From assembly GCA_963649395.1 (NCBI GenBank), contig CAVJHW010000057.1, positions 1 through 15,097 on the forward strand: a stretch of DNA of 15,097 bases, given 5' to 3'. The position numbers and the translations under genes were made by a program. The notes under the pieces were generated by a model, which did not search any database, was not told the DNA's origin, and saw only the letters and a list, made by a program, of their open reading frames with translations. The stretch is from Scatomonas sp963649395 (GTDB lineage Bacteria > Bacillota > Clostridia > Lachnospirales > Lachnospiraceae). Shown here piece after piece: positions 1-7,435 of the stretch (its first letter is position 1; every line of letters begins with the position of its first letter).

Positions 1-2
1 AG

Positions 3-248
3 CATGACCAGGCCAAGCAGACCAGTTATTATCAGACTCTCTTTACTTATTTTGAAGAACAATTCAACATGTCACAGGCAGCCAGCAAGATGTATATTCA
101 TCGAAGCACCTTTATCAACCGCATGGAACGTATTCAGGAATTAACCCGCTTGAAATTGGAGGATTATGACACCCGGCTCTACCTGGAGCTCTCCTTTCGA
201 CTCCTCCGGGAGCAGGAGGAAGAATTCACCTTCCAGATCTATGTCTAA
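3..248 (+). CDS. C-terminal fragment of a PucR/CdaR-type transcriptional regulator (5' end outside the window)
   Basis: The frame is open from base 3 and ends at TAA 246-248, giving the last 81 residues of a protein. The stretch around MSQAASKMYIHRSTFINRM, followed by RIQELTRLKLEDYDTRLYLE, matches the C-terminal helix-turn-helix of PucR/CdaR proteins: a helix with Ala-Ala, then a His-Arg-(Ser/Asn)-Thr recognition helix, then the Arg-(x)-Glu-Leu-(T)-x-Leu-x-Leu-(x)-Asp tail. Such proteins are DNA-binding regulators, often of sugar-acid, purine or amino-acid use. The sensor part is missing, so neither the ligand nor the target can be inferred. It converges on the DUF1015 gene and has no evident link to the serine operon. 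Confidence 0.7.
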   Translation, partial: HDQAKQTSYYQTLFTYFEEQFNMSQAASKMYIHRSTFINRMERIQELTRLKLEDYDTRLYLELSFRLLREQEEEFTFQIYV

Positions 249-303
249 GCCTTCTTCCATGATCTTCCAGGACTGCCTGCACCGTCAGCCTCCCACAGCT
301 GGT

Positions 304-323
304 AAGAGCCCTTGGAGGCTCTT
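304..323. terminator. Perfect hairpin between two convergent genes, possible bidirectional terminator
   Basis: AAGAGCC (304-310) and GGCTCTT (317-323) form a perfect 7-bp stem with a 6-base loop, in the 124-base gap between the PucR-type fragment (+) and the DUF1015 gene (-). Neither strand has a proper T run after the stem: CCTCCCTTTC on +, and ACCAGCTG on -. The position fits a shared terminator but the tail does not, so this is a weak call. Confidence 0.35.
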
Positions 324-372
324 CCTCCCTTTCGATCTGGTAGAGGAAAGAGGCGTCACTCCCGGGCTCTCC

Positions 373-1617
373 TCACCTCTCGATCAGGTGAAGGAAGAGA
401 CCGCTGCGGAGCTTGGGTTCAAACCAGGTGGATTTGGGAGGCATCAAAAGACCTGCATCCGCCACGGCAAAGAGCTCCTTCATAGAGGTAGGATAGAGGG
501 CAAAGGCAGCGGCGCAATCAGTTCGGCAGCGGCGTTCCAGCTCTCCCAGTCCCCGTATTCCTCCGATAAAATCGATTCTCTGATCGGTCTTGGGGTCGTG
601 AATGCCCCAGATGGGCTCCAGAACCTCCCTTTGCAGGTAGGACACATCCAAGCTGCCCACCGGATCCTCCCGGCAGCACTCCGGTCTTACCTGCAGACGG
701 TACCATTCCTCCCCCAGGAGGAAGCCCATCTGTCCTTTTTGAGCCGGACGGTAGGCCTTGTTTCCCACCTTTTCCACCTCAAATGCTCTCTCCAACTTGT
801 GCAGGATCTCCTCCGGCTTATTCCCGTTGAGATCCTTCAAGACCCGGTTATAATCCAGAATCAGCAGCTCATCCTCCGGAAAGAGAACCGAGAGAAAATA
901 ATTAAATTCCTCCTGACCGCTGTAATCCGGATGCTCCTTCCGTCTCTTCAGGGAAACTGCCACTGCGGAAGCAGCCCGATGGTGACCATCCGCAATATAG
1001 GTATGGGGCATGGCAGCAAAGCAGTCGGTTAAGGCTGCCATCTGGTCTGCCTGATCTATCACCCAGACCCGGTGACGAATTCCATCCTCAGATAGGAAAT
1101 CCGCTGCGGCAGGCCTCTCCTTCTTCACCGACTCCAGGATCTCCTTCACACAGGCCTGGGAAGGATAAGCCAGGAAAATCGGTCCCGTCTGGGCACTGCA
1201 GGCATCTACATGGCGGATGCGATCCTCCTCCTTGTCTTGGCGGGTATTCTCATGCTTTTTCACCACACCATTTCTGTAATCATCCACGGAGGAGCAGGCC
1301 ACCAGTCCTGTCTGAACCCGGCCATTCATAGTCAGCTCATAGATATAATAGCAGGGGCTCGGATCCTGGAGGAAGATTCCCTCCTCCCTCATCTGGCCCA
1401 GCATCTGGTCCGCCTTTTGATAGACACAGGGAGCATACATGTCCTGATCCTCCGGAAATTGGGTCTCCGGCCGGTCAATACGCAGAAAGGACAGGGAATC
1501 CCCTGTCACTTTCTGCCTGGCCTCCTGGCGATTATATACATCATAGGGCAAAGCTGCCACCCGGGCTGCCACCTCCCTGCTGGGTCGAAGGGCCCGAAAG
1601 GGTCTTATCTCAGCCAT
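373..1617 (-). CDS. DUF1015 family protein, linked to serine synthesis
   Basis: The protein has 414 residues, close to the usual DUF1015 length. Recognisable family marks are the N terminus IRPFRALRP with ALPYDVYN (residues 4-29), KHENTRQDKEEDR (121-133), GPIFLAY (145-151), the motif ADGHHRAAS (209-217), and the C terminus MPPKSTWFEPKLRSGLFLHL (392-411). No signal peptide or membrane segment is seen, so it is probably cytosolic. The DGHHR motif resembles the nucleotide-binding motif of the ParB/sulfiredoxin-like fold, which includes the ADP-dependent serine kinase SerK and SbnI. The gene lies 46 bases after serA, with an AAAGGAAAGG ribosome site, as the last gene of serC-serA. No serB is present here, so a role in the phosphoserine-to-serine step is an inference (see findings). 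The family call is firm; the biochemical function is not established from the sequence. Confidence 0.85.
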   Translation of the reverse strand: MAEIRPFRALRPSREVAARVAALPYDVYNRQEARQKVTGDSLSFLRIDRPETQFPEDQDMYAPCVYQKADQMLGQMREEGIFLQDPSPCYYIYELTMNGRVQTGLVACSSVDDYRNGVVKKHENTRQDKEEDRIRHVDACSAQTGPIFLAYPSQACVKEILESVKKERPAAADFLSEDGIRHRVWVIDQADQMAALTDCFAAMPHTYIADGHHRAASAVAVSLKRRKEHPDYSGQEEFNYFLSVLFPEDELLILDYNRVLKDLNGNKPEEILHKLERAFEVEKVGNKAYRPAQKGQMGFLLGEEWYRLQVRPECCREDPVGSLDVSYLQREVLEPIWGIHDPKTDQRIDFIGGIRGLGELERRCRTDCAAAFALYPTSMKELFAVADAGLLMPPKSTWFEPKLRSGLFLHLIER

Positions 1618-1663
1618 ATCTTACCTTTCCTTTGTCGTGGTGCCGTCCCTCGACGACATGGGA

Positions 1664-2827
1664 TTACTTTACGATACGAACTCGCAGCACGCCGTCGATG
1701 GCTTCCAGAGCCTTCACAATCTCTTCCGTCGCCGGGGTCTCCAGATCAATCAGGGTATAAGCGTAATTCTCCTTGCTCTTGTTGGTCATATTGGCAATAT
1801 TCACTCCTGCGTCGCCGATGACCTTGGTAAATTGATTGATCATATTCACAATATTTCTGTGATTGATAGCGATACGGCCCTCCGCACTGCAGATACCCAT
1901 ATCACAATTGGGATAGTTCACAGAATTACGGATATTGCCATTCTCAATATAATTGCGGATCTCCTTCACAGCCATGATCGCACAATTATCCTCTGCCTCC
2001 TCCGTAGAGGCCCCCAGATGCGGGGTAATCAGGGTGCCCTGCACACCTGCTACCGTGGGATTGGCAAAATCTGTGACATATTTCTTCACCTTGCCGGACT
2101 TAAGAGCCTCCACCAGGGCTGTCTCATCTACCAGGATATCCCGGGCGAAGTTCAGGAGTACCACTCCCTCCTTCATCTGAGCGATGGCTTCCTTGCCGAT
2201 CATTCCCTTGGTGCTGTCGGTCAGGGGTACATGAATGGTGATATAATCGCAATCCCTGTAAATATCATTGACATCCTGGATATGGTGGATAGACCGAGAC
2301 AGATTCCAGGCTGCATCTACGGAAATATAGGGGTCATAGCCATAGACATCCATGCCCAGGTGGGTGGCGGCATTGGCCACCAGCTGGCCGATGGCTCCCA
2401 GACCGATGATTCCCAGCTTCTTACCGCTGATCTCACAGCCGGCAAACTGCTTCTTCTGTTTCTCAGCCAGCTTGCCTACATCCGGGTTATCCTCCTGGCT
2501 TCTGACCCATTCCACACCACCGACGATGTCACGGGAAGCCAGCAGCATCCCAGCCAGCACCAGCTCCTTCACCCCATTGGCATTGGCACCAGGGGTGTTG
2601 AAGACAACGATGCCATGCTCCGCGCACAATTCCAGGGGAATATTGTTGACCCCTGCCCCGGCTCTTCCTACCACCAGCAGCTTCTCCGGCAGCTCCATAT
2701 CATGCATTTTGGCGCTTCTCACGAGGATGGCATCTGCCTCCTCAATCTTGTCTGTTTGCTTATAATCCTCGTTGAATTTCTGAAGGCCTACCTCTGCGAT
2801 AGGGTTCAGGCAGCTATATTGATACAT
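1664..2827 (-). CDS. serA: D-3-phosphoglycerate dehydrogenase, short form with C-terminal ACT domain
   Basis: SerA oxidises 3-phosphoglycerate to 3-phosphohydroxypyruvate with NAD+, the first step of serine synthesis. The protein has 387 residues. The Rossmann domain has GLGAIG (142-147) and the adenosine-ribose Asp in YGYDP (165). Substrate-binding and catalytic positions include R229 (in NFARD) and H270 (in TPHLGAS). An ACT-like domain ends the protein (about 315-387), suggesting feedback control, probably by serine. Where classical enzymes have D-x-F-x-x-E-P, this one reads DFANP (253-257), so the usual catalytic Glu is missing. I recall similar DFPN-type sequences in short SerA proteins of Clostridia and Bacteroides, so this may be a subfamily trait. 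The start codon overlaps the serC stop as TAATG, indicating translational coupling; serC supplies the product's next step. Confidence 0.93.
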   Translation of the reverse strand: MYQYSCLNPIAEVGLQKFNEDYKQTDKIEEADAILVRSAKMHDMELPEKLLVVGRAGAGVNNIPLELCAEHGIVVFNTPGANANGVKELVLAGMLLASRDIVGGVEWVRSQEDNPDVGKLAEKQKKQFAGCEISGKKLGIIGLGAIGQLVANAATHLGMDVYGYDPYISVDAAWNLSRSIHHIQDVNDIYRDCDYITIHVPLTDSTKGMIGKEAIAQMKEGVVLLNFARDILVDETALVEALKSGKVKKYVTDFANPTVAGVQGTLITPHLGASTEEAEDNCAIMAVKEIRNYIENGNIRNSVNYPNCDMGICSAEGRIAINHRNIVNMINQFTKVIGDAGVNIANMTNKSKENYAYTLIDLETPATEEIVKALEAIDGVLRVRIVK

Positions 2828-3909
2828 TACAGGTTCTCCTCTTCAAACTTCTTCATAAATGCAACCAGGGCTTCCACCCCCTCCATGGGCATGGCATTGT
2901 AAATGCTGGCTCTCATGCCCCCTACGGTGCGATGGCCCTTCAGGTTCTCCAGCCCGGCCTCCTTGGAAGCCTTCACGAACTTGGCATCCATATCCGCGTC
3001 TCCGGTCACAAAGGGAACATTCATCAGGGAACGATCTTCCTTCACCACGGTACCATGGAAGAGACGGCTGGAATCCAGGAAGTCATAGAGGAGCTGCGCC
3101 TTCTTCTCATTGCGCTCCTTCATAGCCGACAAACCGCCCATCTTCTTCAGCCATTGGAAGACCTTTCCGCAGATATAGATGCAATAGCAGTTGGGGGTAT
3201 TGTACAGAGAGCCTGCATCTGCCTGGGTCTTGAACTTCATCATGGTAGGCGTTCCTTCCAGAACATCGTCTGTGATCAGATCCTCCCGAACAATAGAGAT
3301 AACCATACCGGCAGGCCCGATATTCTTCTGCACGCCACCGTAGATGATGCCATATTGCTCCACATCCACCGGCTCTGACAGGAAGCAGGAGGATACATCC
3401 GCCACCAGAAGCTTGCCCTTGGTATTAGGCAGCTTCTTATATTTGGTTCCATAAATGGTATTATTTTCACAAATATAGACATAATCCGCATCCGGGCTGA
3501 TGGGCAAATCCGAGCAATCCGGAATATAAGAGAAGGTCTTATCCTCAGAGGAAGCGATCTTATTGGCCTTGCCAAACTTCTGAGCTTCCTGCCAGGCCTT
3601 CTTGGCCCATTGACCCGTCACGATATAATCCGCCACCCGGTTCTTCATCAGATTCATGGGAATCTGGGCAAATTGCAAGGACGCACCTCCCTGCAGAAAG
3701 AGTACCTTGTAATGGGAGGGAATGTTCATCAAATCTCTCAGATCCGCCTCCGCTTCCTGGATGATCTGATCAAACATCTTAGAACGATGGCTCATCTCCA
3801 TAACAGACATGCCACAGCCCCGGTAATCCAGCATCTCCTCCTGTGCCTCTCTCAAGACCTCCTCCGGCAGCACTGCCGGCCCGGCCGAAAAATTATATAC
3901 TCTGCTCAC
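2827..3909 (-). CDS. serC: Phosphoserine aminotransferase
   Basis: SerC is a PLP enzyme that moves the amino group of glutamate to 3-phosphohydroxypyruvate to give O-phosphoserine; the family can also act on the matching pyridoxine precursor. The protein has 360 residues, the normal length. It starts SRVYNFSAGPAVLP, has the phosphate-contacting H41-R42 pair, GGAS (75-78) at the cofactor phosphate site, the cofactor Asp in VADVSS (171), and the Schiff-base lysine K195 in GGVQKNIGP. GGMRASIYNAMP (330-341) holds the C-terminal substrate arginine R333. The start codon is GTG (3907-3909), with AGGAGG 8 bases upstream; no in-frame ATG fits better. It is the first gene of serC-serA-DUF1015 and has its own promoter at 3954-3982. 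Confidence 0.96.
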   Translation of the reverse strand: MSRVYNFSAGPAVLPEEVLREAQEEMLDYRGCGMSVMEMSHRSKMFDQIIQEAEADLRDLMNIPSHYKVLFLQGGASLQFAQIPMNLMKNRVADYIVTGQWAKKAWQEAQKFGKANKIASSEDKTFSYIPDCSDLPISPDADYVYICENNTIYGTKYKKLPNTKGKLLVADVSSCFLSEPVDVEQYGIIYGGVQKNIGPAGMVISIVREDLITDDVLEGTPTMMKFKTQADAGSLYNTPNCYCIYICGKVFQWLKKMGGLSAMKERNEKKAQLLYDFLDSSRLFHGTVVKEDRSLMNVPFVTGDADMDAKFVKASKEAGLENLKGHRTVGGMRASIYNAMPMEGVEALVAFMKKFEEENL

Positions 3910-3953
3910 GATTTCATCCTCCTAGCATGTTCATCCTATCGCACGACACAAAC

Positions 3954-3982
3954 ATCATAAACCTTTGTTATTTTAATGTCAA
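3954..3982 (-). promoter_or_regulatory. Sigma-A promoter of serC-serA-DUF1015
   Basis: On the minus strand TTGACA (3977-3982) and TATGAT (3954-3959) are separated by exactly 17 bases. The -35 box is a perfect match and the -10 box has one mismatch. Transcription should start near 3947, giving a leader of about 38 bases that carries the AGGAGG site. The -35 box begins only 10 bases after the ilvB stop codon, and no terminator lies between, so the serine genes may also be reached by read-through from ilvB. Confidence 0.85.
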
Positions 3983-3991
3983 TACACTGTC

Positions 3992-5659
3992 TCAGATATC
4001 CGACGCATCAAAGACCTGACTGTTGTCTTGGCCTGCCGGAACCATGGGAAATACCTTGTCGTCACAGTCGATCTGGCAGTCAATGACCACCGGTGCCCGC
4101 AGAGCAATGGCCTTCTCCAGAGCCGGTCCGAATTCTTCCTTCTTGGTCACCCGGATACCGGTGGCTCCCAGGGCCTCCGCTACCTTGACAAAATCCACCT
4201 TATCCTGAAGGATGGTATGAGAGTATCTCTTTCCATAGAAAAGGGTCTGCCATTGCCGAACCATCCCCAGCACGTGATTATTGATCACCACCTCAATCAC
4301 CGGAATATTATAGCGAGCCAGGGTAGCTATCTCATTCATGTTCATACGGAAGCAGCCGTCTCCTCCTACATTGATGACAATTTTGTCCGGTCGTCCGCAT
4401 TGGGCTCCCATGGCTGCCCCCAGGCCATATCCCATGGTTCCCAGACCCCCGGAGGTCAGGAAGGTGCGGGGAGAGGTATATTGGTAATATTGAGCCGCCC
4501 ACATCTGATGCTGGCCTACATCCGTGCAGATAATGGCATCCCCCTTGGTGGCCCGATAGATTTCCTCAATAATATAGGGTCCCGTCAGGTCATCCTTCGC
4601 GTAGGACAAAGGATAGGCTTCCTTCATCTTGGCAACCTCTGCCAGCCACTCCCTGCCATCCTTTTGCTCAATGCGGGGCAGAAGCTCCTGCAATACTTCC
4701 TTCAAATCCCCGACCACACTGCCGGATACGATCACATTTTTATTAATCTCCGCCGGATCTACATCCAGCTGAAGGATCTTAGCCTGCCGGGCAAAGGACT
4801 TGGGACTGCCCACATCCCGGTCGGAGAAACGAGCTCCCAGAACAATCAGGAGGTCGCAGGCATACATGCCCAGATTGGAGGTCTTGGTTCCGTGCATGCC
4901 CAGCATACCGGTATAGAGGTCGTCCGTTGCGGGAAATGCCCCCTTTCCCATCAAAGAATCACAGACAGGGGCCTGAATTCTGTGGGCCAGCTCTCTTACC
5001 TCCTCAGAAGCTCCGGAAATGATCGTACCGCCTCCCACGAACAGATAGGGCTTTTTGGCCTGGTTGATCATGTCCACCGCCCGATCCAGATCTTGGGCGG
5101 TCAGCTTGCGGGTCTCAGGCAGGATCTTCTCTGGTTCTTTGTAGGTATATTCCGTAGTGGCGGCCGTGACATCCTTGGTCACATCCACCAGAACCGGACC
5201 GGGACGTCCGCTTTTGGCGATGGTGAAGGCCCGGCGGAGGGTATCTGCCAGGGATTCAATATTCTTTACGATCATGCTGTGCTTGGTGATGGGCATAGTC
5301 ACACCCGCTATATCAATCTCCTGAAAGCTATCCTTGCCCAGGAGGGACTTGCCCACATTGGCCGTAATGGCCACCAGGGGAACGGAATCCATAAAAGCCG
5401 TAGCGATCCCTGTTACCAGATTAGTGGCCCCCGGGCCACTGGTGGCCATACAGACCCCCACCCTGCCGGTTGCTCTGGCATATCCGTCTGCCGCATGGGA
5501 AGCCCCCTGCTCATGGGAGGTGAGGATATGGCGAATCTCCGGATGTTTGTACAATTCATCATAGACATTCAAAATGGTGCCCCCGGGATAGCCAAAGACC
5601 GTATCCACTCCCTGCTCCTTCAGACATTCAATAATAATCTGTGAACCGTTTAATTGCAT
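3992..5659 (-). CDS. ilvB: Acetolactate synthase, catalytic (large) subunit
   Basis: This thiamine-diphosphate enzyme condenses two pyruvates to 2-acetolactate, or pyruvate with 2-oxobutyrate to 2-aceto-2-hydroxybutyrate, the first shared step of valine and isoleucine synthesis. The protein has 555 residues, within the family range. The N-terminal domain has the cofactor-activating Glu E50 (SHEQGASHAADGYARATG) and TSGPGATN (73-80); the FAD-binding middle domain spans about 190-330; the C-terminal thiamine-diphosphate domain has GDGCFRMN (433-440) with N460-N461. W470 (VRQWQ) is the residue altered in many herbicide-resistant plant enzymes. Biosynthetic rather than catabolic (AlsS) type is supported by the ilvD/leuB neighbours. 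It begins 18 bases after ilvD, with a GGGAG site 9 bases before ATG. The regulatory subunit gene ilvN is not adjacent. Confidence 0.95.
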   Translation of the reverse strand: MQLNGSQIIIECLKEQGVDTVFGYPGGTILNVYDELYKHPEIRHILTSHEQGASHAADGYARATGRVGVCMATSGPGATNLVTGIATAFMDSVPLVAITANVGKSLLGKDSFQEIDIAGVTMPITKHSMIVKNIESLADTLRRAFTIAKSGRPGPVLVDVTKDVTAATTEYTYKEPEKILPETRKLTAQDLDRAVDMINQAKKPYLFVGGGTIISGASEEVRELAHRIQAPVCDSLMGKGAFPATDDLYTGMLGMHGTKTSNLGMYACDLLIVLGARFSDRDVGSPKSFARQAKILQLDVDPAEINKNVIVSGSVVGDLKEVLQELLPRIEQKDGREWLAEVAKMKEAYPLSYAKDDLTGPYIIEEIYRATKGDAIICTDVGQHQMWAAQYYQYTSPRTFLTSGGLGTMGYGLGAAMGAQCGRPDKIVINVGGDGCFRMNMNEIATLARYNIPVIEVVINNHVLGMVRQWQTLFYGKRYSHTILQDKVDFVKVAEALGATGIRVTKKEEFGPALEKAIALRAPVVIDCQIDCDDKVFPMVPAGQDNSQVFDASDI

Positions 5660-5677
5660 GCGCTCTTACTCCCTTCT

Positions 5678-7351
5678 TCAGCCTTCCTTTGGCAGCTCCA
5701 GAACGGCTCCCCGATTGGCAGAGGTCACCATTCTGGCATATCTAGCCAGATATCCGGTAGTAACATTGGGTTTTCTGGGGGTCCAGGCAGCTTTCCTGCG
5801 GGCCAATTCTTCCTCAGATACCTTGAGCTCCAGGCGGCATTCCGGAATATTGATCGAGATCAGATCTCCTTCCTCCACCAGGGCGATAGGTCCCCCTACT
5901 GCTGCCTCCGGACTCACATGGCCGATGGAAGCTCCCCGAGATGCACCGGAAAAACGTCCATCCGTGATTAAGGCTACGGTAGAACCCAAGCCCATACCTG
6001 CAATCGCAGAGGTAGGATTCAACATTTCCCTCATGCCCGGTCCTCCCTTGGGTCCCTCATAGCGGATAACCACCACGTCACCGGCCACAATCTTGCCTCC
6101 CTTAATGGCCGCAATGGCATCCTCTTCACAATCAAATACCCGAGCCGGTCCCTCGTGAACCATCATCTCCTGGCAGACCGCAGACCGCTTGACCACACCG
6201 GTATCCGGGGCAAGATTCCCCTTGAGAACGGCGATTCCGCCGGTTTTACTATAGGGATTATCCAGGGGGCGGATGACCTCCGGATTCCGATTCTCTGCGT
6301 GCTGAATATTCTCTCCCACCGTCTTGCCCGTCACTGTCATGCAATCCAGATGGAGCAGATTCAATTCTGACAGCTCCTTCATCACCGCATAGACACCACC
6401 GGCCTCGTTGAGATCCTCCATATAGGTGGGACCCGCCGGTGCCAGATGGCAGAGATTGGGAGTCTTGGCGCTTAATTCATTGGCCAGCTCCGGTTTGAAA
6501 TCAAAGCCCACCTCATGGGCGATAGCCGGAAGATGGAGCATGCTGTTGGTGGAACAGCCCAAAGCCATATCCACCGTCAGGGCATTGAGAAAGGCCTCCT
6601 TGGTCATAATGTCCCGGGGGCGGATATCGCGGCGCAGCATCTCCATCACCTGCATTCCCGCATGTTTAGCCAATTGGAGGCGTTCCGAATAAACCGCCGG
6701 AATGGTTCCATTTCCCTTCAGTCCCATACCCAGCACCTCTGTCAGGCAGTTCATACTGTTGGCCGTATACATGCCGGAACAGGAACCGCAGGTGGGACAG
6801 GTCTTGCACTCATATTCTTCTACATCCTCTTCCGTCATAAGACCGGCGGCATAGGAACCCACTGCCTCAAACATGGAGGAAAGGCTTCTCTTTCTCCCCT
6901 TTACGTGACCGGCCAGCATAGGCCCGCCACTGACAAATACTGTAGGCACATTGATCCTGGCTGCTGCCATCAAAAGTCCCGGCACATTCTTATCACAGTT
7001 GGGGATCATCACCAGGGCGTCAAATTGATGGGCCATAGCCATAGCCTCGGTAGAATCCGCAATCAGATCTCTGGTAACCAGAGAATATTTCATACCGATA
7101 TGTCCCATGGCAATTCCATCGCAGACTGCAATAGCCGGAAATACCACCGGGGTACCTCCTGCCATAGCCACTCCCTGCTTAACAGCAGCCGTGATCTTAT
7201 CCAGATTCATATGGCCCGGCACAATCTCATTATAGGAATTTACAATTCCGACCAAAGGACGTTCCATCTCCTCCTTGGTCATACCCAAAGCCCGGAAGAG
7301 ACTCCTGTGGGGAGCCTGCTGCATACCCTTTTTCACTGCATCACTTCTCAT
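5678..7351 (-). CDS. ilvD: Dihydroxy-acid dehydratase
   Basis: IlvD dehydrates 2,3-dihydroxy-isovalerate and 2,3-dihydroxy-3-methylvalerate to the 2-oxo acids that precede valine and isoleucine, using an iron-sulfur cluster. With the start at 7351 it has 557 residues and begins MRSDAVKKGMQQAPHRSLF. Cluster-type cysteines are in NCDKNVPG (C119) and CPTCGSCSGMYTANSMNC (C188, C191). The first position reads VPGHMNL, with Gly as in the E. coli [4Fe-4S] enzyme rather than Cys, so an oxygen-sensitive cluster is plausible. The C-terminal signature GRFSGASRGASIGHVSPEA begins near residue 465. A start five codons earlier (7366) is possible, but its own ATG lies next to the GGAGG that sits 8 bases before the 7351 ATG, so 7351 is preferred. 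It follows leuB after 84 bases. Confidence 0.95.
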   Translation of the reverse strand: MRSDAVKKGMQQAPHRSLFRALGMTKEEMERPLVGIVNSYNEIVPGHMNLDKITAAVKQGVAMAGGTPVVFPAIAVCDGIAMGHIGMKYSLVTRDLIADSTEAMAMAHQFDALVMIPNCDKNVPGLLMAAARINVPTVFVSGGPMLAGHVKGRKRSLSSMFEAVGSYAAGLMTEEDVEEYECKTCPTCGSCSGMYTANSMNCLTEVLGMGLKGNGTIPAVYSERLQLAKHAGMQVMEMLRRDIRPRDIMTKEAFLNALTVDMALGCSTNSMLHLPAIAHEVGFDFKPELANELSAKTPNLCHLAPAGPTYMEDLNEAGGVYAVMKELSELNLLHLDCMTVTGKTVGENIQHAENRNPEVIRPLDNPYSKTGGIAVLKGNLAPDTGVVKRSAVCQEMMVHEGPARVFDCEEDAIAAIKGGKIVAGDVVVIRYEGPKGGPGMREMLNPTSAIAGMGLGSTVALITDGRFSGASRGASIGHVSPEAAVGGPIALVEEGDLISINIPECRLELKVSEEELARRKAAWTPRKPNVTTGYLARYARMVTSANRGAVLELPKEG

Positions 7352-7359
7352 CCTTTTTT

Positions 7360-7364
7360 CCTCC
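7360..7364 (-). promoter_or_regulatory. Ribosome binding site that fixes the ilvD start
   Basis: GGAGG on the minus strand lies 8 bases before the ATG at 7349-7351. The alternative ATG at 7364-7366 overlaps the first base of this site and has no good site of its own, so the shorter IlvD is the likely product. Confidence 0.75.
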
Positions 7365-7392
7365 ATCTACCCATTACAAGTATCTATGACTG

Positions 7393-7418
7393 TCAGTCAA
7401 GCCACTGCCTCAGTCAAG
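7393..7418. repeat. Tandem 9-base direct repeat upstream of ilvD
   Basis: TCAGTCAAG occurs at 7393-7401 and again at 7410-7418 (period 17), in the 84-base gap between leuB and ilvD. On the minus strand these read CTTGACTGA, and a related TTGACC lies just upstream. GACTGTCAGTC (7388-7398) is also a small inverted repeat. The repeats could be an operator or -35-like elements, but I find no convincing -10 box at the right spacing. Confidence 0.4.
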
Positions 7419-7435
7419 TCCCAGGTCAATCCCTC

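Noticed and set aside
3898..3919. A three-codon ATG frame overlapping the serC GTG start
   Set aside because: The AGGAGG directly touches that ATG, which is too close for initiation, while it is correctly spaced for the GTG.
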